From Planctomycetota bacterium (GTDB lineage: Bacteria > Planctomycetota > SZUA-567 > H5-PLA8), in NCBI GenBank assembly GCA_015075375.1, contig JABTUM010000003.1, forward strand, positions 434,001 through 498,000: a DNA stretch of 64,000 nucleotides. The letters are read 5' to 3'. The notes beneath the pieces are model-generated. The model was not told the DNA's origin, ran no database searches, and saw only the letters and a program-made list of their open reading frames with translations. Position 1 is the stretch's first letter. Each line of letters opens with the position of its first letter. The position numbers were made by a program, and so were the translations under genes. Of this stretch, positions 17,937 through 25,146 are shown piece by piece.

Positions 17937-18620
17937 CTACTCCCAGGACCACCGTTCCGGCGGCCAAAAGCGCCAGCGCACCTTGCCCTTGATCTGCCGC
18001 CGCGAGACGTATCCGATCTCCGGATACCGGCTGTCCCGCGAATTCCAACGCCGGTCGCCCAGTACGAAGAAGCGTTCCGGCGGCACCCGGTAGCGTTCGG
18101 TCAGCGGCCCTTTCGGCTGCGCTTCCCGGTCTCCGGGCCGTACGTTCTCGATCTCCCAGTCCTGCACCAACGCGCGGCCGTTCACCCAGACCTGCTCGTC
18201 GTACAGTTCCACCGTATCGCCCGGACCCGCTACGATCCGCTTGATGAAGTCGCGGTGCACCCAGCGCCCGCCCGTCTCCATCACCGTCTCGAAGATCACC
18301 ACATCGCCCGGATGCGGGTCGCGCCAGCGGTACGTCAGCTTGTCAATCAGCAGCCGGTCTCCGGGATGATACCCCGGCTGCATAGAATCGCCCTTCACCA
18401 CCGAGACCTGGAAAACGCACAGGTAAATCAGGAGCGCCCAGAACCCCGCGCGCACCAAAAGCCCCACCCACTCTTTCAGGGCCTCCAGCGCACCGTCGCC
18501 CTCCTCGTCCCCCGGCTTCCCGGCGCCGTCCGAATCCTGCTTCTCGACCCGAGTTTCCTCGCGCACCGCTTCCACGATCAGGCGGCCTTCCAGGCCTCCG
18601 TCGCGAGCGCCGTCGCTCAT
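17937..18620 (-). CDS. lepB: signal peptidase I, inserted in the ribosomal operon
   Basis: Cleaves signal peptides from Sec substrates at the outer face of the inner membrane. The 227 residues contain one membrane anchor (about residues 53-71, LVRAGFWALLIYLCVFQVSV), the catalytic Ser at S79 (VVKGDSMQPG), the general-base Lys at K127 (DFIKRIVAGPGD) and the box FFVLGDRRWNSRDSRYPEIG. An acidic cytoplasmic N-terminus of ~45 residues precedes the anchor. It lies 16 bases after rplW and 33 before rplB, the same strand, so it must share the ribosomal-protein mRNA. Confidence 0.95.
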   Translation of the reverse strand: MSDGARDGGLEGRLIVEAVREETRVEKQDSDGAGKPGDEEGDGALEALKEWVGLLVRAGFWALLIYLCVFQVSVVKGDSMQPGYHPGDRLLIDKLTYRWRDPHPGDVVIFETVMETGGRWVHRDFIKRIVAGPGDTVELYDEQVWVNGRALVQDWEIENVRPGDREAQPKGPLTERYRVPPERFFVLGDRRWNSRDSRYPEIGYVSRRQIKGKVRWRFWPPERWSWE

Positions 18621-18636
18621 GCCTCTCCCCGCCGCA

Positions 18637-18990
18637 TCAGATCAGGTCGATGGTCTTGCTGTCCTTCGTCAGGCGAATCACGGCTTTCTTGCGCACCCGC
18701 GTCTGGCCCACCCCGCTGGCCTTGCGCGACATCCGGAAGCTGCGCTGCCGCGGCTTGACGATCATCGTGCTGACGCTTTCCACCTGCACGCCGAACGCCT
18801 GCTCCACGGCACGCTTGATCTGGTCCTTCGTCGACTTCGGGTGCACCTCAAAGGTGTACCGCGCGCGATGCTCTTCGCCCGCCTTCTGGTGCAAAGGAAG
18901 CTGGTCGTGCGTCTTTTCGGTCAGCACCGGGCGGCGCAGGACGTCGTAGGCGTCCTTCACCAATCCGTGGGCGCGATGATGGCGGCTCAT
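18637..18990 (-). CDS. rplW: 50S ribosomal protein uL23
   Basis: A 117-residue L23, docking site for trigger factor and SRP at the exit tunnel. Typical blocks are DVLRRPVLTEKTHDQLPLHQ and YTFEVHPKSTKDQIKRAVEQ, then VESVSTMIVKPRQRSFRMSR. Start ATG at 18990 overlaps the rplD stop (ATGA), implying coupling; the open frame upstream lies inside rplD and is not L23-like. Confidence 0.96.
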   Translation of the reverse strand: MSRHHRAHGLVKDAYDVLRRPVLTEKTHDQLPLHQKAGEEHRARYTFEVHPKSTKDQIKRAVEQAFGVQVESVSTMIVKPRQRSFRMSRKASGVGQTRVRKKAVIRLTKDSKTIDLI

Positions 18991-19613
18991 GACTTCACGA
19001 TCTCCGCGAGGTTCTCCACGGCGTCTTTGGTCAGCAGCAGACTCTTGTGCTTCAGGATGTCGTAGGCGTTCAGGTTGCGGGCGGGGACGAGGCGGGCGCG
19101 TTCGAGGTTCCGGGCGGATTTGACCAGGTTCTCGCCCGGCGTTCGTGCGGCCACCAGACACGACTGGTTATCCAGGCCCAGCTTCTTCAACGCCGTCGCG
19201 AAGCGCTTCGACTTCGGCGCTTCGTATTCCAGCTTGTCGATGATCTTGATCTGGCTGTCGATGAGTTTGCTGAGGAGGGCGGACTTCAGGGCTTCGCGGC
19301 GCATCCGGATCGGCATTTCCTGGCGGTAGTCGCGCGGCTGCGGGCCCCAGGCAACGCCACCCTTGCGCCACAGCGGCGAACGCCGCGTGCCGGCTCGGGC
19401 GCGGCCCGTATGCTTCTGCTTCCAGGGCTTCTTGCCCGATCCGGCGCGCTCGGCCTTCGACTTCGTCTTATGCGTCCCCAGACGAAGGTTGGCCTCGTAT
19501 TGCACCACCGCCTGGTGCAACAGCTTGCGCCGGACCTTCTCGCCCAGCACCTTCTCGTCGAGCGCGACCTTGCCCACTTCCTGGCCTTGCTCGTTGAATA
19601 CGGACAGTTCCAT
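18987..19613 (-). CDS. rplD: 50S ribosomal protein uL4
   Basis: First gene of the operon here. From ATG at 19613 the protein is 208 residues: MELSVFNEQGQEVGKVALDE, then the tunnel-loop block KPWKQKHTGRARAGTRRSPL, and the C-terminal NLERARLVPARNLNAYDILK. GGAGAAGG upstream supports this start rather than the in-frame codon at 19676. rplC and rpsJ, normally just upstream, are absent. In enterobacteria L4 represses its own operon through the leader, relevant to the long leader found here. Confidence 0.96.
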   Translation of the reverse strand: MELSVFNEQGQEVGKVALDEKVLGEKVRRKLLHQAVVQYEANLRLGTHKTKSKAERAGSGKKPWKQKHTGRARAGTRRSPLWRKGGVAWGPQPRDYRQEMPIRMRREALKSALLSKLIDSQIKIIDKLEYEAPKSKRFATALKKLGLDNQSCLVAARTPGENLVKSARNLERARLVPARNLNAYDILKHKSLLLTKDAVENLAEIVKS

Positions 19614-19821
19614 CGCCGCCTTCTCCACCGCGCGCAACCCCGCGCGCCTTCCAAACACAAGGGAGCCGAAGGCCAAGGAGGTCTCCCCTACAGCCGGGCC
19701 ACGCCCGACCGCGACCTCGCTAGTCTTCAGCTCCCTGGAGACTGCTAACCTCGGGCTCTGAACTTACGGCCTTCGCGCCGCTTTCAAGCCCTAGAGGGGT
19801 ACAAGCCTGCCTCAGCAGGGA
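19614..19821 (-). promoter_or_regulatory. ~205-nt 5' leader of the ribosomal-protein operon
   Basis: Untranslated stretch between the predicted transcription start (~19821) and rplD. It begins with a small perfect hairpin (CCTGC-TGAG-GCAGG, about 19807-19820) and ends with a GC-rich hairpin (GCGCGC...GCGCGC) close to the ribosome binding site. A leader of this length upstream of rplD could carry an L4-type autoregulatory site, but I cannot match it to a known r-protein leader family. Confidence 0.4.
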
Positions 19822-19827
19822 GGGCTA

Positions 19828-19855
19828 AAGATAGCGAGCACATGTGCTGCGTCAA
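19828..19855 (-). promoter_or_regulatory. sigma70-type promoter of the ribosomal-protein operon, with palindrome in the spacer
   Basis: On the minus strand, TTGACG (19855-19850) and TATCTT (19833-19828) are separated by 16 bases. The -35 box matches five of six consensus bases and the -10 box four. The spacer holds a perfect 12-bp palindrome, AGCACATGTGCT (19837-19848), well placed to be an operator. It is the only convincing promoter between the upstream terminator and rplD. Confidence 0.65.
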
Positions 19856-19920
19856 CGCCATTTTTCACAATGCTTGCACAAAGTTAATCTTGCGCGACTC
19901 CAAACACCCTACCCGCGACG

Positions 19921-19963
19921 CCTAAAAAAGGAAAGGCGAGCCAGCTCCCGCGCTGGCTCGCCT
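19921..19963 (-). terminator. intrinsic terminator of the pilin-type operon
   Basis: A perfect 12-bp stem (AGGCGAGCCAGC at 19934-19945 pairing with 19952-19963) and a six-base loop. On the minus strand it is followed by TTTCCTTTTTT. It lies 33 bases after the stop of the gene at 19996-22482 and just upstream of the ribosomal operon promoter, so it separates the two transcription units. Confidence 0.9.
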
Positions 19964-19995
19964 CTTAGCCCCCACATCCACTGCGCGCCCTTAAC

Positions 19996-22482
19996 TTAAG
20001 GTAGCGGGCCGACGTTGCGCGCCCAACCCCGGCGCAGCAGGCCCCACGTCACCTGGTCCGTATCGTCCAGCGGCAGGAACTGTTGCACGCGCGCATCGTA
20101 GTTCACCGTAAAGGCTTTGCGTTCGTACCGATAACTCCCGTCCGGCAGCCGCACCAGGTTGTAACCGGCCGCCGGCGTGCTTCGCGTAGCCGTACCGCCG
20201 GGTACGAGAATCCCCAAATCCGGCGCGATCAGCGCCCCGTTCACCTGCATGAACCCGCCCGACTTCGTATTCACCTTCGACCACGAACCGCCTGACCACG
20301 TCTGCGTGCCCACGTTCCAAGTGCCCGAGTACTTCTGGATGCGCTTACGTTCGATCGCGAAGATCGCGTTGTTCGTGTAGAGCAGCCCGTCGAGCTGCCG
20401 CGGCTGGCTGGGCCGCTTCTGCTCTTCGTCCAGAATCAGCGCCAGCATGTTCCCCGGCGTGATCCAATCCGGATGGATATGCAGATTCTGCGCGTTCGCC
20501 GCCTGCGGGCCCTGCTTCGGGATCTGATCCAGGTTGCGCATCGTATTGTAGGTGTGCGGATCGGCCGTGTTGTTCCACCAGTTCTTGGACGTCAGGAACT
20601 TGTTCTTGTCGTTCAAGTACACCGGCACGTTCCCGTTCTTGTAGAAGCTGTAGTACCTCGGCACGTAATTGGGGTCGTACACCGGGTTGACCGTCGTGTA
20701 CTTCGATGCGTTGGTGATGTGCGCCGTACCGTTGACGAAATTGCTCGTGCTCGTCGTCGGCACGTGCGTCAGCGTGCGCGTCAGTTCGTCGCGGTTGAAG
20801 AACGCCAGTTCTTCCACTACGAAGTTGGCGAAGTTGGCGTTATTGGGGCTCGCCCCATTCAAGCTGGACGTGTCGGGCAGCGAGTAACCCGCGACTCGAT
20901 CCCCCGGCTCCGGCTTCCCGTACTGATAGAAGTTGGGCTTGCCGGAGTCCCAGTGCGTCACCTGGCTCAGGTAGTCGCCGATCACGATGTTACCGCCCGC
21001 CACCATCCCCAGCAGGTTGGACGTGTCGCTCGAGTTCACGCCGAAGACTTCCGTATCCACCGTGCCGTCGGCGTTGGTGTCGATCATCTTGTTCTTGTAG
21101 ATCACATCCCCCGGCGCGTAGATATTCCCCGTGGCCCAGATCTGGCCGTTGCCTTCCACATACCCGCGGATCATCACGTCGCCTTCGACCATCACCTTGC
21201 CGTCCAGCTTGATCGGATTGCTTTGCGTCCCCACCAGGATCAGGTTCCCGGAATGCGTCTGGTTGATGTTGGCCGCCGAGCCCGTCGTGGGCAGCTTCGC
21301 CGCGCTGTACTGCGACCCGATCGGCACGTCCAGCGCGATCCCGCCGGTCACCTTGCCGATCGCATCCGCCGCCGCGTCGGCCTTTTCCTCCGGATCGATC
21401 TTGCGGTTCACCGTCGGATTGCCCGAAACCACCGGGTGAATGTCCTTGAACGGCGCCGGGAACGTCGTCGGCAGATCCCCGTCGCTGCCTTCCATCTTCA
21501 CCGGATCCTTCGAGTAGTTCAGGTACAGGCTCTGGTTCGGCGGCCATAGGCCAGTGCTGCTGTCGGCGCCGTCGTCGTAAAAGCTGGTGTAGTGCACCGC
21601 CCCGGGCTTGGTGTCCTCGGCCGCTTGCTGGTAAATGCTGTTCTCCCGGTCGCCGGCGTCGTCCTCGTTGAAGACCGCGCAGCGGAAAGTCGAACCCGTC
21701 AGCTCGCTCATGCTCAGCGCGTCGCCGCTGAACTCTTCCTCGATCCGGCCGCGGTGGTACAACGTGCCCTCGATGAACGCCTCCGCGCTGCCCGGACGAA
21801 TCGCCAGCAGCTCCAGCGTGCCCACCTTCGTGCGCTCGAACGATCCGTAATCGTCGGGATACGGATTGCGCGCCTTCGCCAGATTCTGGACGTGCAGATG
21901 GCAGACCGAGCAGGTGATGTTGTTGGTCAGGATCGCGAACTTGAGCCCGTCGAACTTGTCCGGATTGCGCGCCGTCACCGCCCGCGAGGCCCAGACCGTT
22001 TCGCCCGAATCCGCCCGCGCTTCCACTTCCACCAGAAGGTCCGTGAATTTCAAGTACCCGGCCGACTCTTCGCGGTCCTGCCGCGTCAGACGGACTTTCG
22101 TGATCGTCGCCGCGCCGATGCGCTGCCCGATCCACGCCGTGCCGTGCGGGTTAGCGGCGTCCACCGTCACCTGTCCCGTCCCCGCGCCATTCAGCGTCGG
22201 ATCCACCAGCGACGGAAACCGCGCAACCAGCCGGCCCCGGAAATCGCTGTTGCCCAGCGTCCGCTGGTGCAGGTGGTCGCCCCAGAGGTCGCTCACCACC
22301 AGGTCCACCGCTCCGGTCGATGCGTAAAACGCCGCTTCGCGGCCCAGCGTCCGATCGGTGTTCTGCGCGTTATCCGAACTGATCTGCAAAATCGCCATCA
22401 TCATCGCCGTGGCGAAGACGATCGAGATCAGCGCGACGATCAGCGCCGCGCCGCGCGGGCGCGCACTCCGTTTCGTCAGCAT
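19996..22482 (-). CDS. large PilX-like pilus-associated protein with a CxxCH motif
   Basis: An 828-residue protein. The N-terminus (MLTKRSARPRGAALIVALIS, then a membrane helix to about residue 35) has the PilX/PulK-type form: basic residues, then GAALIVALISIVFATAMMMA. The rest is a large exported domain with Asn/Gly-rich beta structure, including GNIYAPGDVIYKN and GNIVIGDYLSQVT, repetitive beta-helix-like strands. Around residue 195 it carries NITCSVCHLHVQN, a CxxCH motif as used for covalent haem attachment. It is the last gene of a four-gene operon with two prepilins and ends at a clear terminator. Function beyond pilus or pseudopilus association is not known. Confidence 0.75.
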   Translation of the reverse strand: MLTKRSARPRGAALIVALISIVFATAMMMAILQISSDNAQNTDRTLGREAAFYASTGAVDLVVSDLWGDHLHQRTLGNSDFRGRLVARFPSLVDPTLNGAGTGQVTVDAANPHGTAWIGQRIGAATITKVRLTRQDREESAGYLKFTDLLVEVEARADSGETVWASRAVTARNPDKFDGLKFAILTNNITCSVCHLHVQNLAKARNPYPDDYGSFERTKVGTLELLAIRPGSAEAFIEGTLYHRGRIEEEFSGDALSMSELTGSTFRCAVFNEDDAGDRENSIYQQAAEDTKPGAVHYTSFYDDGADSSTGLWPPNQSLYLNYSKDPVKMEGSDGDLPTTFPAPFKDIHPVVSGNPTVNRKIDPEEKADAAADAIGKVTGGIALDVPIGSQYSAAKLPTTGSAANINQTHSGNLILVGTQSNPIKLDGKVMVEGDVMIRGYVEGNGQIWATGNIYAPGDVIYKNKMIDTNADGTVDTEVFGVNSSDTSNLLGMVAGGNIVIGDYLSQVTHWDSGKPNFYQYGKPEPGDRVAGYSLPDTSSLNGASPNNANFANFVVEELAFFNRDELTRTLTHVPTTSTSNFVNGTAHITNASKYTTVNPVYDPNYVPRYYSFYKNGNVPVYLNDKNKFLTSKNWWNNTADPHTYNTMRNLDQIPKQGPQAANAQNLHIHPDWITPGNMLALILDEEQKRPSQPRQLDGLLYTNNAIFAIERKRIQKYSGTWNVGTQTWSGGSWSKVNTKSGGFMQVNGALIAPDLGILVPGGTATRSTPAAGYNLVRLPDGSYRYERKAFTVNYDARVQQFLPLDDTDQVTWGLLRRGWARNVGPLP

Positions 22483-22498
22483 AAATCCATCCTCCGGC

Positions 22499-23341
22499 TC
22501 ACACCGAATTGCGGAAGTAATTGATCTTCGTCTTCACCACCCGCACGCGGCCCTTCTTCTCGCGCGGGTCCACGGCCATGATCTGGATCTCCAGCTTCGC
22601 GTCCCAGCGGCCGTTGTTGTTCGCGTCGGTGTACGTGTCCAAGTCCGGCTTGTCGTAGATATTGTTGTCGTTCTTGTCCACGAACGGCTCCGAATCCAGG
22701 TTGAAGACCCGCGCCGTCACCCCGCCCGTCAGTTCCACGCAGCACCGGCCGGCCAGCACCCGCGGATTGCCCGCTCCCACCGCCTGGTCGTTGCGCATGA
22801 AGACCAGCGAACTGATCGTGAACGTATCCGTCGAGTCGCCGTCTTTGTTCAGGTCTTCCTGCACCGCCGCTTCCGAGATCGTCTGGATCGGCGGCACGAA
22901 CGCGGCTTCCGGATCCCCCGGCTTGACGAACTTGATCGTGTACGTCGCGTTCGTCTGCTCCCCGCCCGCCGCGTTGTTCCCGAAGGCCACGTGGTTGCCC
23001 ATATCGCCCGTGCCGAACGCCACCGCCCCCGTGCTCGACCAGTCGATCTGCCCGTTCGTCGCCTTCAGCGGCAGTACGTAGGTGAACGAAAGCCCGTCGT
23101 CGCTGAGCGCCAGCGGCCGCGATTCCTCGACCTGGAAGACCATCTCGTTCATCACCCGCCGCAGCCGCGTCTGCAGATCCGTCTCGGCGAACTCTTCGGT
23201 CGCCACCAGATTCTGCGCCACCAGCAGCCCGTGGAACGCCACGATCAGCACGGTCAGAATCGCCATCGAAAGCACGGCTTCGAGCAGCGTGAAACCCGCC
23301 CGCGCCCGCCTTCGTCCTAGTAACGGCTGATGACCGTCCAT
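22499..23341 (-). CDS. type IV prepilin-like protein
   Basis: A 280-residue protein with a prepilin leader: basic N-terminus (GRRRARAG) then FTLLEAVLSMAILTVLIVAF, with Glu at the +5 position, the mark of prepilin peptidase substrates. The globular part is beta-rich and long for a pilin, resembling PilW or GspJ-type minor (pseudo)pilins. ATG at 23341 overlaps the preceding gene by 25 bases. Probably a minor pilin assembled with its neighbours. Confidence 0.82.
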   Translation of the reverse strand: MDGHQPLLGRRRARAGFTLLEAVLSMAILTVLIVAFHGLLVAQNLVATEEFAETDLQTRLRRVMNEMVFQVEESRPLALSDDGLSFTYVLPLKATNGQIDWSSTGAVAFGTGDMGNHVAFGNNAAGGEQTNATYTIKFVKPGDPEAAFVPPIQTISEAAVQEDLNKDGDSTDTFTISSLVFMRNDQAVGAGNPRVLAGRCCVELTGGVTARVFNLDSEPFVDKNDNNIYDKPDLDTYTDANNNGRWDAKLEIQIMAVDPREKKGRVRVVKTKINYFRNSV

Positions 23342-23928
23342 GTCTCGTACCGCTCCTCGCCGTAACGCCCCATCCAGCGGATGATCACGCCCACCGGGTA
23401 TCGCCGGCCCGTCTTGTTGGTCACGATCGCCGCGTGATTGTCCAGCGTGTCGCCGTCCATGTTCAGGTCCAGCGGCAGCGGGAACGACTTCACCCCGTCG
23501 GGCAGCCCGTTCTTGGGCAGAAGGTCCCCGCCCCAAGCCGCGCGGTCCTTCGTCTCGTCCGTCACGATCACCAGTTCGCCCGCGTAATCGTCCACCAGCC
23601 CCGGCAGCACGCCACGCGCGGGATCATTCGGATCGTGGCTCAGATACACCCGGAACGGAAAACGCCGCTGCGTGAGCGGATCGACCGGGAACTGGATCAT
23701 CAGTTCGTCGAACGCCGTCGCGGCCACGATCTCCAGCGCTTCGCGCGTCGCCCGCGCCGCCGCCGCGTACTCGTCCGACTGCCGCGTCGCCGACATCGCC
23801 GTCACGTGAGCCTGCGTCAGCGACGCCGCGCAGATCGCCAGCAGCGTCGCCGCCAACAGAATCTCCAGCAACGACAAGCCCCGCGGCCGCGTCTTTCCCG
23901 GTCGGAGCATGCGCGCGATCGAACCCAT
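23317..23928 (-). CDS. type IV prepilin-like protein (PilV/GspI-like)
   Basis: A 203-residue protein with the prepilin segment RPRGLSLLEILLAATLLAIC (residues about 14-33), again with Glu at +5 after the presumed cleavage at Gly. A soluble domain of ~165 residues follows, containing PLPLDLNMDGDTLDNHAAIV, a Ca-binding-like DxDxD stretch. The position before the larger minor pilin fits the PilV-PilW-PilX order of minor pilin operons. Confidence 0.8.
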   Translation of the reverse strand: MGSIARMLRPGKTRPRGLSLLEILLAATLLAICAASLTQAHVTAMSATRQSDEYAAAARATREALEIVAATAFDELMIQFPVDPLTQRRFPFRVYLSHDPNDPARGVLPGLVDDYAGELVIVTDETKDRAAWGGDLLPKNGLPDGVKSFPLPLDLNMDGDTLDNHAAIVTNKTGRRYPVGVIIRWMGRYGEERYETWTVISRY

Positions 23929-23934
23929 CGTTCG

Positions 23935-24321
23935 TTACTCCGCTTGAGCCTCGGGATCGGGCCGCATCGGCGCGCCGTGCGTCGCCGCCGTGTCGCCCAC
24001 CCGCACCTTCACTTCCGTCAGGTTGAGGTCCAGGCCTTCGACCTTGTTCTGCAACTGCCTTACGAAGCGCTGCTGGTTGTCGAAGTTGCGCATGAAATTC
24101 GACAGCTCCACGCGCATCTTGTTCACTTCGATCAACGCCTGCGTGTCCGGCGGCGGCGGCGCTTCCTCCACCGGCCGTTCCAGCGCGTGCAGGCTGTTCC
24201 GCCAAGCCATCATCGAGAACGCCAAGCTCCCGAACGAAAACAGCGTCAGCAGCGCCATTCCCGCCATCAGGAAGACCTGCCGATCCTTGGTTTTTTCTAG
24301 CTCCGGCGGCGTTCGCACCAT
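23935..24321 (-). CDS. single-span membrane protein with coiled coil, unknown
   Basis: A 128-residue protein with one N-terminal membrane segment (about residues 17-40, VFLMAGMALLTLFSFGSLAF), a Pro-rich linker (EEAPPPPDTQ) and a coiled coil (about 60-100). It is the first gene of the pilin operon, six bases before the next. It resembles the protein at 24681-25037 in size and layout, so the two are probably paralogues. It could be a PilN/PilO-like alignment factor, but similarity is only architectural. Confidence 0.6.
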   Translation of the reverse strand: MVRTPPELEKTKDRQVFLMAGMALLTLFSFGSLAFSMMAWRNSLHALERPVEEAPPPPDTQALIEVNKMRVELSNFMRNFDNQQRFVRQLQNKVEGLDLNLTEVKVRVGDTAATHGAPMRPDPEAQAE

Positions 24322-24680
24322 GACACCCCTCGCTTCATGTTTTTATGTTTTTTAGATCACTTATCGAAAAATGTATCACAATCTCTTTATTTACAGATGT
24401 TTACAGAACATTCACAAACCAGAAACCTATGCTGCACCTTGCGTCCTTGGCAAGCGAACTTACCTTACACGCACCCGATATTGCAAGCCCTCCAAAGTAA
24501 ATTCCAACAAACAAAAAGATCTAAACCTCGTTGCGCCGACTTTAGTGCACCCTGCGCGAATTTGGATTCCTACTCCTTTTTGCTATGAGTCGAGCCGCCA
24601 TCGGAAGTTGCATGCAAACCAGCACGGGTCACGAGACCGTGCTGATCCATTACATGCAGCGATTCGGGTAGGGCGTATTT
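24322..24680. promoter_or_regulatory. AT-rich intergenic region upstream of the pilin operon
   Basis: About 360 bases with no convincing gene, clearly richer in A+T than its surroundings. The half next to the pilin operon (24340-24430) contains a weak minus-strand promoter candidate, TTGTGA, then 18 bases, then TAAATA. The initiation codon at 24321 is preceded by GAGGGG. Otherwise I see no repeat or RNA gene. Confidence 0.4.
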
Positions 24681-25037
24681 CTACGGAGCGGTGCTGGCGG
24701 TCACCGTCTCAGGCAGCGCGTCGGGCGCGGATTCGGCGGCGTCCGCGGTTTCGATCGTGCCGGCATGTTCGAGTTCCAGGCATTCCAGCCGCGCGCCTTG
24801 CTGCGCCACCAGCACCTTAAAGGTGCGAACCTCTTCGCGCAGTTGCATCAACTCCGCGTGTTCCGCCGAAGCCGAGGGCGCCGCAGCCGCGGGCGCTGGT
24901 ACCGACATCGCCTTGCGCAGCGCCAGCGCGCCGAACATCAGGCTTCCGATCGCCAGCACGCCCGTCAGGAAAAGGCCCGTCGAAAGCCAGAAGACATCTT
25001 CGGATCCCACGCGCGTTTGTTTGGGTTTGGCCAGCAT
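24681..25037 (-). CDS. single-span membrane protein with coiled coil, unknown
   Basis: From ATG at 25037 (GGAGGA upstream) the protein has 118 residues: a short cytoplasmic N-terminus (MLAKPKQTRVGSEDVFW), one membrane segment (about residues 18-42), an Ala/Pro linker, a coiled coil (AELMQLREEVRTFKVLVAQQ), and an acidic Thr/Ala-rich tail. The layout matches the protein at 23935-24321. The frame is open far upstream, but that part is antisense-like and overlaps the heparinase-like gene. Confidence 0.55.
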   Translation of the reverse strand: MLAKPKQTRVGSEDVFWLSTGLFLTGVLAIGSLMFGALALRKAMSVPAPAAAAPSASAEHAELMQLREEVRTFKVLVAQQGARLECLELEHAGTIETADAAESAPDALPETVTASTAP

Positions 25038-25146
25038 CGTTCGTCCTCCGTCCCCGCAACCGTTCCGTCGCGATCGCTTCTCGGAAAAACGAACCGCGAA
25101 GCCCGTGCCATAGGAGCCCCGCTTGCCCTGCGCGTGCCGCCATGCG

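Noticed and set aside
19614..19676. Longer N-terminus of uL4
   Set aside because: Not similar to L4; the ATG at 19613 has a good ribosome binding site and the standard N-terminus.
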